A DNA stretch of 64,000 bases from Eriocheir sinensis. Taxonomy: Eukaryota > Arthropoda > Malacostraca > Decapoda > Varunidae. Position 1 is the first letter of the stretch. Each line of letters starts with the position of its first letter. The translations under genes and the position numbers were made by a program. Under the pieces are notes generated by a model. The model ran no database searches and was not told the DNA's origin. It was given only the letters and a program-made list of their open reading frames with translations. The stretch lies in assembly GCF_024679095.1 (NCBI RefSeq), contig NC_066512.1, positions 9,657,113-9,721,112 of the forward strand. Direction: 5' to 3'. Shown in pieces: positions 1-10,930 of this stretch.

Positions 1-390
1 ATGAGATATGAAGTTTCCAGTTGAAATTTTGAGTTAAGGATAGACCGAGGATGTTTAGTGTTGAGGAAGGTGATAGCTGGGTGTTGTCAAAGAATAGGGG
101 ATAGTTGTTTGGAAGATTGTGTCGAGTGGATAGGTGAAGAAACTGTGTTTTTGAGGCGTTGAAGGACACCAGCTTCTTCTTGCCCCAATCGGAAATAATA
201 GTAAGGTCTGAGGCTAAGCGGTCTGCAGACTCCAGCCTTGAGTCGTTAAGTTCCTGTAGGGTGGGTCTTCTATTAAAAGAAGTTGAGTAATGCAGAGTGG
301 AATCATCGGCGTAGGAATGGATAGGACAGTTCGTTTTGGAAAGAAGATCATCAATGAACAACAGAAAAAGAGTGGGAGATAGGACAGAAA
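1..390 (-). mobile_element. Jockey-like LINE fragment (family A, copy A1), RT thumb region
   Basis: The minus strand encodes the post-catalytic part of a reverse transcriptase that recurs across the window (family A). It includes the YADD-type catalytic box (HSYADDSTLHYS) and the downstream SDWGK-like and FDNTQLSPSSTLNILGLSL segments. The sequence runs off the left edge, so the 3' part lies outside the window. At about position 388 the match to the other family A copies stops and a short A-rich segment (aaataaac repeated) leads into a CR1 fragment on the opposite strand. Frame breaks make it non-coding. The jockey-like assignment rests on RT motif style and is moderate. Confidence 0.85.
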
Positions 391-408
391 CAAATAAACA
401 AATAAACT

Positions 409-1053
409 GAACAGAATGTGGGGCTTCATTAAAATAAACTTTTTTATGAAGAAATAACGATGTAATAATTCCGCTCTACGATAGTTTAGTCAGACCCCAC
501 TTGGAATATGCGTTACAATTTTGGTATCCCCACCAGGGAAAGGACATGCTAAATTAGAAGGTGTTCAACGTCGGGCAACAAAATTGATCCCTTCCTTGCG
601 CAACGAACCCTACGGCGAGAGGCTTTCCACCCTTAACATGTTCTCTCTTGAGAAACGTCGCTTCCGAGGAAAACTGATCGAATGTTTTAAAATACTTAAT
701 GTATTTACGAATGTGGACAAATCAAAATTGTTTATGATCGGTGACACTTTGCGAACGAGGAATAATGGCACAAAACATAAATGTAGACAAGTAAATTTAA
801 ACTGCACCAAATTTTTCTACACCAAAGTTGTAGTGTGAGAATGGAATAAGCTCCCACCTTCAGTGGTCCAGTTTAACACGATTAACTTCTCTAAAAACAA
901 GCTCGACCGACACCTCCTTCAACTTAATATTAACTAGAGTTGAAAAGCAAAGTTTTGGAGCCATCTGATTAAAGTCTAATCATTTAGGTTTGGACAGATC
1001 ACCTAGTCTGGACCATGGGGGCTGTGTGATCTGATTTTCTATGTAAATATTGT

Positions 1054-1058
<5 letters not shown>
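409..1058 (+). mobile_element. CR1-clade LINE 3' end (family B, copy B1)
   Basis: The plus strand encodes the CR1 ORF2 C-terminus. It has the [13 protein letters not shown] segment, the EGVQRRATK segment, the EKRR(F/L)RGKLIECFKILN segment and the terminal QLNIN before the stop. It matches the copies at 28.7, 41.1 and 57.4 kb. An in-frame TGA at 836-838 replaces the R of the conserved VVREWNKLPP segment, so the reading frame is broken. The 3' UTR carries the family signature 'ggtctggaccatgggg' style segment and ends in TATGTAAAT-like repeats directly at a (TC)n tract. The 5' end is lost at the junction with the family A fragment. Confidence 0.88.

Positions 1059-1149
<91 letters not shown>
1059..1149 (+). 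repeat. (TC)n microsatellite at CR1 3' end
   Basis: About 91 bases of uninterrupted TC dinucleotides start immediately after the CR1 family B 3' terminus. The other family B copies have the same arrangement. Confidence 0.97.
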
Positions 1150-1151
<2 letters not shown>

Positions 1152-1308
1152 TCAAATTTCACATTGTTCATCATACTATTGTTGTTATTATAATTATTCT
1201 TACCATCACTACGTATTAGTAAACAACAGGATAAATTGGATGCTAACCACCACCGGAGTCAACCCAGTACGTTGGTGTCGTTGTCCGCCTCGCACTGATT
1301 CGAATACG

Positions 1309-1341
<33 letters not shown>

Positions 1342-3380
1342 CAAAGGAGACAGCTCAAGGGCACACAAAAAAGAAAACAATAATAAAAAAGCCCGCTACT
1401 CGCTGCTCCCAAAAAAGAATCAAAAGAGGTGGCCGAAAGAAAGGTGTCCTGATATCCTCCTTTTGAAAGAGTTCAAGTCGTAGAGAGGAGGACATACAGA
1501 TGAAGGAAGATTGTTCCAGAGTTTACCAGCGTGAGGGATGAAGGAGTGAAGATGCTGGTTAACTCTTACATAAGGGGTTTGGACAGTATAGGGATAAGCA
1601 TGAGTAGAAAGTCGTGTGCAGCGGGGCCGCGGGAGGGGGGGAGGCATGCAGTTAACAACTTCAGAAGAGCAGTCAGCGTGGAAATATCGATAGAAGATAG
1701 AAAAAGAGGCAACATTGCGGCGGAATTTAAGAGGTAAAAGACTATCAGTAGGAGGAGGAGATCTGATGAGACGAAGAGCCTTAGACCACTCTGTCCAGAA
1801 GAGCTGTGTGAGTGGAGCCTCCCCACACGTGAGATGCATACTCCACACGAGGGCGGACAAGGCCCCTGTATATGGATAGCAACTGCGCGGGGGAGAAGAG
1901 CTGGCGGAGACGAAACAGAACGCCCAACCTCGAGGAAACTGATTTAGTGAAAGAGGAGATATGAAGTTTCCAGTTGAGATTTTGAGATAAGGATAGTCCG
2001 AGGATGTTTAGTGTTGAAGACGGTAACAGCTGAATGTTGTCGAAGAATAGGGGATAGGTATTTGGAAGATTGTGTCGAGTTGATAGGTGGAGAAGTTGAG
2101 TTTTTGAGGCATTGAAGGACACAAGGTTCCTTCTGCCCCAATCGGAAATGATAGCAAGGTCTGAGGTTAAGCGTTCTGCAGCCTCCAGTCTGGAGTCGTG
2201 TACTTCCTATTGAGAGGGTCTTCTATTGAAAGAAGTTGAATAATGCAGAGTGGAGCCGTCGGCGTATGAGTGGACAGGACAGTTTGTTATGGAAAGAAGA
2301 TCATTGATGAATAACAGAAAGAGAGTGGGTGATAGGACAGAGCCCTGTGGAACGCCACTGTTGATAGGTTGAGGGGAAGAGCAGTGACCGTCTACCACCG
2401 CAGACATAGAACGGCCGGAAAGGAAACTGGAGATAAAGGAACAGAGAGAGGGATAGAATCCGAAAGAGGGCAGTTTAGAAAGCAAAGACTTGTGCCAGAC
2501 TCTATCGAAGGCTTTCGATATGTCTAGCGCAACAGAGAAAGTTTCACCGAAACGGCTAAGAGAGGATGACCAAGAGTCAGTTAAGAGAGCAAGAAGATCG
2601 CCAGTAGAACGCCCCTTGCGGAATCCATACTGGCGATCAGATAGAAGGTTAGAAGTGGAAAGGTGCTTTTGAATCTTCCGGTTAAGGATTGATTCAAAAG
2701 CTTTAGATAGACAGGAAAGTAAAGCTATAGGGCGGTAGTTTGAGGGATTGGAACGGTCACCCTTCTTAAGCACAGGCTGTACAAAGGCATACTTCCAGCA
2801 TGAAGGAAAGATAGATATTGATAGGCAGAGACGAAAGAGTTTGACCAGGCAGGGTGTCAGCACAGAAGCACAGTTTTTAAGGACAATGGGAGGCACTCCA
2901 TCAGGTCCATAAGCCTTCTGGGAGTTCAGGCCACAGAGGGCATAGAAAACATCATTTGGAAGAATCTTAATAACAGGCATAAAGGAGTCAGAGGGGGGAT
3001 GAGTAGGAGGAATATGCCCAGAATCGTCCTGGGTGGAGTTCTTACAGAAAGTTTGAGCGAAGAGTTCAGCTTTAGAGACAGATGAGACGGCAGTGCTGCC
3101 GTCAGGGTTAAGAAGAGGAGTGAAAGAGGAAGAAGTGAAATTGGAGGAGATATTTTTGGCTAGATGCCAAAAGTCACGGGAAGAATCAGAAGAAGCAAGG
3201 TGTTGACATTTTCTATTAATGAAAGAAGTTTTGGTAAGTCGGAGAATAGATTTGGCACGATTCCGGGCTGAAATGTAAAGATCAAAGTTAGCGGGAGTTC
3301 GAAGGTTCTGGAACCTTTTGTGAGCTGCCTCTCTATCTTTATTAGCACGAGAACAAGCATGATTAAACCAAGGGTTGGAT
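1309..3380 (-). mobile_element. Jockey-like LINE, 5'-truncated (family A, copy A2)
   Basis: On the minus strand this copy runs from the endonuclease-RT linker (PWFNHAC, near 3378) through the RT to the 3' UTR and a 29-base poly(A), seen as poly(T) at 1309-1337. The RT block at 2207-2980 shows YGPDGVPP, KKGDRSNPSNYRPIALLSC, QYGFRKGRSTGDL, DISKAFDRVWH and SGVPQGSVLSPTLF. The catalytic box reads YADG instead of YADD, and frameshifts separate the RT from the tail segments at 1781-2122 and 1420-1860. It is a dead copy. The 5' end stops next to a large trinucleotide cluster. No target duplication was recognised. Confidence 0.9.
2207..2980 (-). pseudogene. Reverse transcriptase fragment of copy A2
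   Basis: A 257-codon open stretch covers RT fingers and palm. Motifs in order: PDGVPPIVLKN (about residues 25-35), SCWKYAFVQPV (60-70), NYRPIALLSCLSKAFE (80-95), QYGFRKGRSTG (117-127), LDISKAFDRVWH (152-163), NSGVPQGSVLSP (206-217), and a YADG box at about 240 where family members have YADD. Loss of the second catalytic aspartate and the stop soon after mean it cannot make an active polymerase. The upstream endonuclease is absent from this copy. Confidence 0.85.
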
Positions 3381-3439
3381 GGTAACCATTATCACTTATT
3401 ATCATTAACAATAAAATTTCATAATTTTCGCCATGAATA

Positions 3440-3456
3440 TACTACTACTACTACTA

Positions 3457-3512
<56 letters not shown>

Positions 3513-3525
3513 TAATAATTAAAAC

Positions 3526-3581
<56 letters not shown>

Positions 3582-3592
3582 TTATTATTATT

Positions 3593-3674
<82 letters not shown>

Positions 3675-3790
3675 TTATTATTGAATTATTATTGTTATTG
3701 ATACAAAAGCAATAACAATAATAACACTACTACAACTACTACTACTACTACTACTACTACTCCTACTACTACTACTACTACTACTACTAC

Positions 3791-3843
<53 letters not shown>

Positions 3844-3963
3844 TTTATTACTATTATTATTTATTATTATTACTATTATTATAATTATTATTATTATTAT
3901 TATTATTATTTTTTTTTTTTATTATTATTATTATTATTGTTATTATTATTTTTTTATTATTAC

Positions 3964-4025
<62 letters not shown>

Positions 4026-4035
4026 ATTAATAATA
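3440..4035 (+). repeat. Compound trinucleotide cluster (TAA)n/(ATC)n/(CTA)n/(TTA)n
   Basis: About 600 bases of successive trinucleotide tracts: CTA, then long TAA, ATC at about 3596-3640, TAA, CTA at about 3722-3790, TAA, then TTA runs to about 4030. It flanks the 5' end of jockey-like copy A2. Open frames across it translate to homopolymers and are not genes. Confidence 0.95.
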
Positions 4036-5340
4036 ATACTATGATACACTATGATTCTCTATTATCCTACCCCAACAATATTTTTTTTCATGACACACCT
4101 TCCTCCCTTTACTTCTCTGAGGTAAATGCACCTGTCTCACCCTGGACAAAACTTTCTGAACAATAAAGACAGCGAACAATCCACTTGTAAACCTTATTTA
4201 ATCTAATTAAGCAGGCAACAGATAAAGCACAGGTAACAGTTCATCTTTAACCACGACGCACAAGAGGAGGAGGAGGAGTAGGAGGAGCAGTGAAGTACAT
4301 GAAAGTAATCTATATTCTCACAGGATGGCGTGGTGGGCGGCTGAGTTTATTTTCTATTCATGGAAAATTTTCTCGAGATCTGGGTAACAAAGCAAATAGG
4401 ATTGACAGAAAGGAGGATATGAGGAGGAAGGGAAGGCGATGAGTGTGTTGTGTGGCAGCTACGTTATTCTCATGTTTACGCTTTTTCATTGTGCTTTCTT
4501 TCATACCGTGCCTCTTTTGTTGCTCATTGCTCTATTTCTTCTTTTCTGATCATATTCACCTTATTCTACCTTTTTTTTTTTTTTTTACCTCTTTATCCCG
4601 TTATCCTTCTTAGATGTTCAGTATAGTTTCTTCTTTATATTATTGTTTTTGTTTTTCTTTTTCGTTTTCCCCTTTTTCTGCTTATTTCCTTCTTATTTAT
4701 TATTATTATTATTAATAGTAGTAACACTACTATTATTATTATTGGAGGAAAAGAAAGGAAGCAGGTGTACTGAGGTGAGTGTAATCCCGACAAGTTTCGC
4801 TTAAGCCTTCTGCAGGAGATCTGAGGTGGCTCAGGTGTCATCCTGTTATATACAGGTCACATGGGATATCCCGTTCGCTGCGCTCATAGGTCAGGCCAAC
4901 ACCCACTGTCCGCCTGGCCGCTGGTGATAAGGCGGCGCCGTCTCTTTTTCCCTCATCCTGGATTACGTTTCTCCGTCGCCGTGGGTTGCACACACCCTGG
5001 CTGCTGAAAACGGCTCACACGACATCTCCACTTTTCTTGGTAATATTTCGGTTCGTGGCGATGTATGAGGCCTCGGTAACCTTTCCGTGTTTATTGCCCA
5101 GGCCGTTGCACAGCACTGTCGCTCTGTTCCTTTTCGTGTCCATCTTTGTCTTTATGGTCTACCAAGGCACGTCCGCTGTATGTTCCAAACTCTTGCCAGT
5201 CTCACAGAAATAGCTACACTCACCTTCCTTGTTCTTTGTCCCACTACTTTTTCGCATCAGTTCACATAATCGTTGATTCCCCCGAACAGACTATTAGGTA
5301 ACCCGCGTGACATACGGCTCTCCTTTGAGTCTGAGCCAAG
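4036..5340. other. No recognisable gene or element
   Basis: The stretch has short AT-rich and T-rich runs and a small TTA/TAG tract near 4700-4745. Frames on both strands are short and show no domain motif. The GC content rises at 4860-4990. Nothing here can be named. Confidence 0.5.
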
Positions 5341-5344
5341 TTCG

Positions 5345-6480
5345 ATTTAGGGACGGCCAGGGATTTCCACTTTAGCGTTGTCTGTTTTTGTGCCATTCTT
5401 CTCTAGTTTAGTCTTTGTTCTCCCTCGCAACCCAACCCAGACACCCTTGGAGTAATCTAGTCTGACGAAGTTATCTTTGATGTGGTAAATTTTATTACTC
5501 GAGAACTCGCTACCACATATTTGGAGAGCCCGTGAGAAGAAGCCTATCACTACACCTCTTTACACTTCTTTTCGTTCTCCTATTATGGGCACTGAGGTAG
5601 TGAATGTGGTCGGCCTTATTGGTTGGTATTATGAATTCTGTACAGGAGACAGCGTTCCCTGATCTTAAAAGGAGGACATCAAAGAACAGAAGATGGTCAC
5701 TGACCTCCCTTACTGTGAACTGGATTTTTGGGTTCACGCAATTTAACCTTTTAGTCTCATTATGTCTTTTCTCTTGCCGATGACGACCGGTATATTGTCA
5801 ACATATGTGAACCACTTAGTTGCTCTAGTTAGCAGTCGTGAGTAGTGTTCACTTTCCACGGGTTTTCGGTACAGGAAAGTTATTACCATAGTCAATCGAG
5901 AACCTATCACGGATCCCTTATGCTGGAAATATTCATCGTGTTGTTGAAAGAGAATGCCTGGAACCCTACACTCATCGACTCTAGCAGTCTAGCTGCATAT
6001 GGCTAAAGATTCTTGTCAGCATGGTCCAAAACTTTCCTCACTGTCTCTAAGGCTCGTGTACAAGGAAGTTGGTAAATTCCAGCTTCACACCAGAACTTAT
6101 CAACTTTCTGTTCCTGATGTTTACACCACTTATTCACGTTTAAATCACTAGAGTTTCCAATATGGGCGCAGCTGACCCTGCCCAATCCTGAAGATAGAAT
6201 TTTGTTTGTCTGGCCTAGCGTTGGGGCATTATGGGCCGCTGAGGGACCTCAAACTTGTGGGTCTTAGACCAGGTTGTCATGGTTTGAACAACCGCCTTAT
6301 CTGCCAGCAACGCCAGGGGCTTTTCTCCCCACAGTCTTAAGAGTGTATAGTTATAGTTAAACTTTTTTAATTTCCCATGCTGATGCACCAACTGTTTCTT
6401 GCATGTGTTCTGGGCCGCCAGCATTGCTGTCATCTTCGAAATGTAATCCTTGCTGCTTTGTTGATTATGTTACGGTTACC
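5345..6480 (-). mobile_element. Decayed Penelope-like element, RT region
   Basis: The minus-strand translation in shifting frames resembles the Penelope-like RT and thumb. It reads a GS-IGS(R)L-type motif, then WFTYVDN where YVDD is expected (about 5800), NIQFTV (near 5720), LFFDVLL (near 5690), PTNKADHIHYLSAHNRRTKRSV (about 5560-5640, quoted in part) and NFVRLDYSKG (near 5450). These are hallmark segments of Penelope-like polymerases: a YVDD box, a 'P-FLD' segment, and KPT followed by Y-HYLS-H and KR. The upstream part (6000-6480) keeps weak similarity only. Several frameshifts and the altered catalytic box mark it as an old, inactive copy. Terminal repeats typical of these elements were not found. 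Confidence 0.72.
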
Positions 6481-6819
6481 TCAACTCCCGGACGGTCATC
6501 AGGAATCTCCTTGATGTGGCCGGTCTGTTCCTCTGGGCCGCCCCTGAGCAACACATTGTGATTACCTATTTACATCCATTTTCAGTGTCTATCCCTCCAG
6601 TTTATAGTCCTTCTTGCGTAATCCAGAGGGCCTCTCCTGTTGATCCACGTATCGAATATCAGGGTTATTGACAACTCTTCCTCATGCACTGCCGTGAATG
6701 GGAACAAGGAAAGTTCCTCGGTCAGGTCAGGTCGGCCAATCTGTCTTCACTTGGTGTTTGCGCAGCTACTCCAGTTTTCTGTTTAATGCCATTCTTTGCT
6801 AGTAGTCGTCCTCCACTCT

Positions 6820-6960
6820 GCCTCCATAACCACCACCACAATCGCAGTCATCACAACCTCCACCACCACCACCACCACAACCACCATCACAGCCACCACA
6901 ACCACAACTGCTACCGCCGCTACTACCACGACCACAACCACCACCACCGAAGTCTGCCAA
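6820..6960 (+). repeat. Imperfect (CCA)n/(CAC)n tract
   Basis: A stretch of CAC/CCA triplets with scattered substitutions. The frames over it encode His- or Thr-rich homopolymers and are not treated as genes. Confidence 0.85.
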
Positions 6961-7012
6961 GGTTTTAATAATGCCGCTCATTACTTGTATTAACATAAAG
7001 CAAATAAGGAAC

Positions 7013-7014
<2 letters not shown>

Positions 7015-7066
<52 letters not shown>
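7015..7066 (+). repeat. (GA)n microsatellite
   Basis: About 52 bases of GA ending in a G run. No element of the recognised families adjoins it. Confidence 0.95.
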
Positions 7067-7068
<2 letters not shown>

Positions 7069-7358
7069 GTAAAAGCGGTGGCTGACGGAATGAAAATTAT
7101 CACCTTTTCTTAAGTTCTCAATGGTAAAATAATCTTCCTAAGACAGGCCACAAGAAGCGCTTAAAATGAATATAATATAAAAAAGGAAGAATAAAGGCAA
7201 TAAATAAAGAAAAGGATTAAAACAAGCGGGTCACAACAATACGCAAAACCCAGATTCGAGACAAGGATCGCTGTGGCGACGCGCCGCTTCGAAGCACCAC
7301 CACGCACGACCCTGCCATAAACGTGACATCAATATATATTTTTTTTAGGGTAGACTAC

Positions 7359-7408
<50 letters not shown>

Positions 7409-7740
7409 AGTGAGTGAGTGAGTGAGTGACTACGTCACAGCTACGACAGGCTATTGTCGCATCGCGACCCACAACATTTGCCTGAGCTTACCATTCCGTC
7501 ACTCTTATAAATCCTTCTTGTTAATCCCGATCTTGTTAATGAACCATATTGAATAATATAGGACAGGGTCTGAAACATTATGTGCAAGCTTATCATCTTG
7601 ACTCGACCCTTTGTTAAAGAGTTATTCCCGAAAAAACGATAAAACACGGCCTCTGAAACACACAGTAGGGAGAAACAAAAGCCGCTTCAAGAACCGTAAA
7701 AAGTAATACTAAAAATAGTAGTAGTTGAAATAGGCCATCA
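7067..7740. other. Non-coding stretch with (TC)n and (TGAG)n tracts
   Basis: Apart from (TC)n at about 7363-7405 directly followed by (TGAG)n at 7406-7429, no repeat family, RNA or coding motif was recognised. Confidence 0.6.
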
Positions 7741-7742
7741 AC

Positions 7743-7744
7743 CC

Positions 7745-7813
<69 letters not shown>

Positions 7814-8010
7814 CATTATCATTACTCTTATTAATAATAATAATAATAATAGTAGTAGTAGTAGTAGTATGGACTTGTGTATAGTAGCAGTAGTAGTAGT
7901 ATGTAGTAGTAGAAGTAGTAGTAGTAGTAGTAGTAGTAATAGTAGTAGCAGTAGTAGTAGTAGTATGTAGTTATATGTAGTAGTAGTAGTACTAGTAGTA
8001 ATAGTACCGT
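7743..8010 (+). repeat. (TTA)n then (TAG)n compound microsatellite
   Basis: About 70 bases of TTA, a short TAA tract, then AGT/TAG triplets with interruptions up to about 8006. It abuts the 5' head of a tRNA-derived SINE. Confidence 0.92.
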
Positions 8011-8050
8011 AGTCCAAACAGCAGAGTACAAAACAATAGTACCACTAAAA

Positions 8051-8382
8051 GCGGGGAGGCGGTGGCTAGTCGTCAGCGTGCGGGCCCCGCATTCACCGCT
8101 TTCTGGACGACGCTGGTTCGAATCCGCCGCTACCACCTAGGATTTCACAGTTACCGCCAAGTGGCCTAAGACTACCCACATGCTGTCCTGAAGATCACCC
8201 ATCAACCCGGACGCTAGAGGAAACCGTTCAAGTGAATCAAGAATGAGCCCCGGGGGGCAGCATTAGCCAAGAATAGATGGCGCCACTATAAACATTTGCC
8301 TGCGCCATGACGGGCTGGGGCCGACCACCAGGCCCCTGAAAAATGCCTACCGGCGCTATAGGCTAACACGTAATAAAAAAAG
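8051..8382 (+). mobile_element. tRNA-derived SINE (family S1, copy 1)
   Basis: The head looks like a tRNA-derived pol III promoter. An A-box-like segment (tggctagtcgtc, about 8063-8074) is followed about 50 bases later by a perfect B box ggttcgaatcc (8115-8125). The body contains 'aagtggcctaagactaccca' and 'ggcgccactataaacatttg'. Both body segments recur at 38.9 and 59.8 kb, which shows a dispersed family. The 3' end is A-rich and runs into (TAG)n. The tRNA of origin was not identified. It is the best-preserved copy in the window. Confidence 0.82.
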
Positions 8383-8387
8383 CAGAT

Positions 8388-8512
8388 TTAGTAGTAGTAG
8401 TAGTAGTATTAGTATACTTGTATTATTATTAGTAGTAGTAGTCGTAGTAGTAGTAGTAGTAGTAGTGGTAATATTTGTAGTAGTAGTAGTAGTAGTAGTA
8501 GTGGTAATATTT

Positions 8513-8550
<38 letters not shown>

Positions 8551-8575
8551 TGTAGTAGCAGTAGTGGAAGTTATT
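8388..8575 (+). repeat. (TAG)n microsatellite
   Basis: TAG triplets with an internal near-duplicate segment containing 'ggtaatatttg' (seen twice about 45 bases apart), adjoining the SINE 3' end. Confidence 0.9.
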
Positions 8576-8667
8576 GTTGTACTAAAAGCAGTTGTAGGAG
8601 CAGTAGTTGTAGCAGAAATAGAAACAACAATATAAAAGGTTAATGTTCTTTTTTTTATTTTCACTGC

Positions 8668-9679
8668 TTTCAGTGGTAGACGGGTACTTTCTTCATCTAA
8701 ACCTATCAACAGTGGTGTCCCGCAGGGATCTGTCTTATATCCAACTCTCTTTGTGTTATACATTAATGATCTTCGTTCTAAAATAAAACGGCAGTATTCA
8801 TTCGTACGCACATGACTATTTTGCATGGCTCAATATCTTTTGACAGAAGACACTCCTAACAGGTATTGTAAGGCTGGAGGGTGCAGAACGTTTAACCTCA
8901 GACCATTTTGGTCTCCTTCAGTGCATCAGTATCTCAATTTCTCCACCTGTCAACTCGACACAAACTTCTAAACACCTATCCCCTATTCTTCGATAACACT
9001 CAGCTGTCACCTTATACATAAAACATCCTCAGTCTGTCCTTTATTCAAAATCTTAACTTGAAACGTAATTTCTTCCCTATTCCTAGATCAGCTTCCTGGA
9101 GATTGAGCGTTCTGAATCATCTCCACCAGTTTTTCCCTTCCTCACAATTGCTGTTCATTTACGATGGCCTCTTCTGCTCTAGCATGAAGTATGCATCTCA
9201 TGTGTGCGGGGGTTTCACACAAACAGCGCTTATGGACATGACAGAGTCAAAGGCTCTTCGTTTTACCAATTCCCCTCCTTTTACTGACAGTCTTCTGCCT
9301 CTTAAATTACATCGCACTGTTGGCTCTCTATCTTTTATCCATATTTTCATTTTGATTGATCTTCTGAACCTGATAACTGCATGCCTATCCCACTACTGCG
9401 GTACCGCTGCACACGACTTTCTACTCTAGTTCATCACTGTACAGTCCAAATCCCTTATGCAAGAGTTAACCTGCATCTTCATTCTTACATTCCTTAATCT
9501 GGTAAATTCTGGAACAGCCTTCCTTCGTCTGTATTTCCTCTTCCCTACGACTTAACCTCTGCCAAGAGGGAAGAATCAAGAAACTGACCTCTTTTTGGCC
9601 ATTCTTCCATACTTCTTTTATAGGAACAGTGCTTTGTAAGCCTTCTTGGTACTGTAAAAAAAAAAAAAAAAAAAAAAAA
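8668..9679 (+). mobile_element. Diverged jockey-like LINE 3' part (family A, copy A3)
   Basis: This plus-strand copy begins inside the RT (GGRRVLSSSKPINSGVPQGS region) and ends in a 24-base poly(A) at 9656-9679. The 9058-9429 frame keeps the C-terminal domain pattern of the family: SSQLLFIYDGL, YASHVCGGFTQTALMD, SKALRF, FTDSLLPLKLHR. It is far more diverged than A5-A8, so it is an older insertion. No intact frame remains. Confidence 0.85.
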
Positions 9680-9815
9680 CGACTTCTTATCAGTGTGATC
9701 AGTGAAAAGTGCAGTGCTTGTGTATTCGTCTTTTCTCTTTCTCTAACAACTCGTATTAAGATCGACTTTCTAACGGCTTTCATTTTTTTCTACAATTTGT
9801 TTATTTTTCAACCTG

Positions 9816-9820
<5 letters not shown>

Positions 9821-9854
<34 letters not shown>
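9821..9854 (+). repeat. (AC)n microsatellite
   Basis: About 34 bases of AC repeats, followed at about 9960-10045 by an imperfect CCA/TCA triplet tract. Confidence 0.93.
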
Positions 9855-9855
<1 letters not shown>

Positions 9856-10149
9856 AAAATATCATGTCTTGACTACTTTTACCCCAACACCCCTTATAAA
9901 CTTTACATACCAAACATATTTTCTCTAACACACTGCCTTTTGTACTGTCTTTTTATAGCCTCTCCTACACCACCACCACCATCATCATCATCATCACAAC
10001 CACCACCACCGCCACCACCACTATCACCACCACCACCATCTACTTTGTTTTTTCATGCAAGTTTTATCAATCCCCGTCATGTCTCAGAGCAGTTTCCATT
10101 ACCACTCATCAAAAATACCATCAACAAAAAAACACCTAACTGCTAGAAC

Positions 10150-10212
10150 GAGGAGGAGGAAGATGGGGAGGAGGAGGAGGAGGAGGAGGAGAGGAAAGAG
10201 GAGGAGAAAGGA
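10150..10212 (+). repeat. (GGA)n tract at CR1 3' side
   Basis: Mainly GGA triplets, lying at the 3' terminus of the minus-strand CR1 copy F1. A matching GGA tract lies at the other end of the same copy (10859-10915). Confidence 0.9.
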
Positions 10213-10858
10213 GTACAAAGCTACACAAAGGAAAAAGCAAACAGCAACAGAATTCTTGGTCCTAACTAGGCTATTTGTTGTTTCTGCCATCTACTCTAAT
10301 CTACGAGTCAGAGACACAGGACAGCAAAGATGAAGGCTTCTCCCCTCCCACCAGTCCCTCCAGCCGAAGCTGGCAAGAAAAGGAAGAATACCATGTGATA
10401 TAGAAAAACTACAATGGTATTTTGTATGGATAGAAGGAAGGTCATACATGACAACTAAGCTAACACTACTTTCTGTTAGACCGGAGCAAAATAGCGGATG
10501 CTCGGGTTAGCTAGTTGTTTTTTGGACTTGTTAATAGTTTCGCTTTTGATGACGTTTTGAGGCAGACCATTCCATACGTTGATGACACGGTTGAAGAAGT
10601 GTTTTGATTCATTTGAGTTGAAACGCTTCCTCGTTATTTTGTATCCATTGTTTCTTGTTACACTTGATTGAGAGACTGTAACATAATCATGAATATTAAC
10701 GTTATCGAATCCCTTGAACATTTTAAACACTTCGATAAGGTCACCTCTTAGCCTGCGTTTTGATAAGATGAATAAGTTCAGCTCATTAAGTCTGTCTTCG
10801 TACGGTTTGTTTCGCAGTCTAGAGATCATTTTAGTAGCTCGACGCTGCACCCTCTCGA
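10213..10858 (-). mobile_element. CR1-clade LINE 3' end between (GGA)n tracts (family F, copy F1)
   Basis: The minus strand encodes the CR1 ORF2 C-terminus from [11 protein letters not shown] (near 10850) through LSKRRLRGDLIEVFKMFKGF and FFNRVINVWNGLPQNV to a stop near 10476. A 3' UTR of about 260 bases follows. The UTR shares a segment (cctccagcc-aagctggca) with the copy at 33.5 kb. The coding part is open over about 125 codons. The copy is 5'-truncated, and the truncation point lies exactly at a (GGA)n tract, with another (GGA)n at its 3' end. Confidence 0.85.
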
Positions 10859-10930
10859 GAGGAGGGGGAGGAGGAGGAGGTGGAGGAAGGAAGAGGAGAA
10901 AGAAGAGGAAGTGGTGGTGGTGGTGGTGAA
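10859..10930 (+). repeat. (GGA)n/(GGT)n tract at CR1 5' side
   Basis: GGA-rich repeat turning into GGT triplets near 10912-10928. It is on the same strand as the tract on the other side of copy F1. Confidence 0.9.

Noticed and set aside
8051..8130. Functional tRNA gene
   Set aside because: The B box is perfect, but the acceptor and anticodon stems do not pair and the sequence continues into a repeated SINE body.
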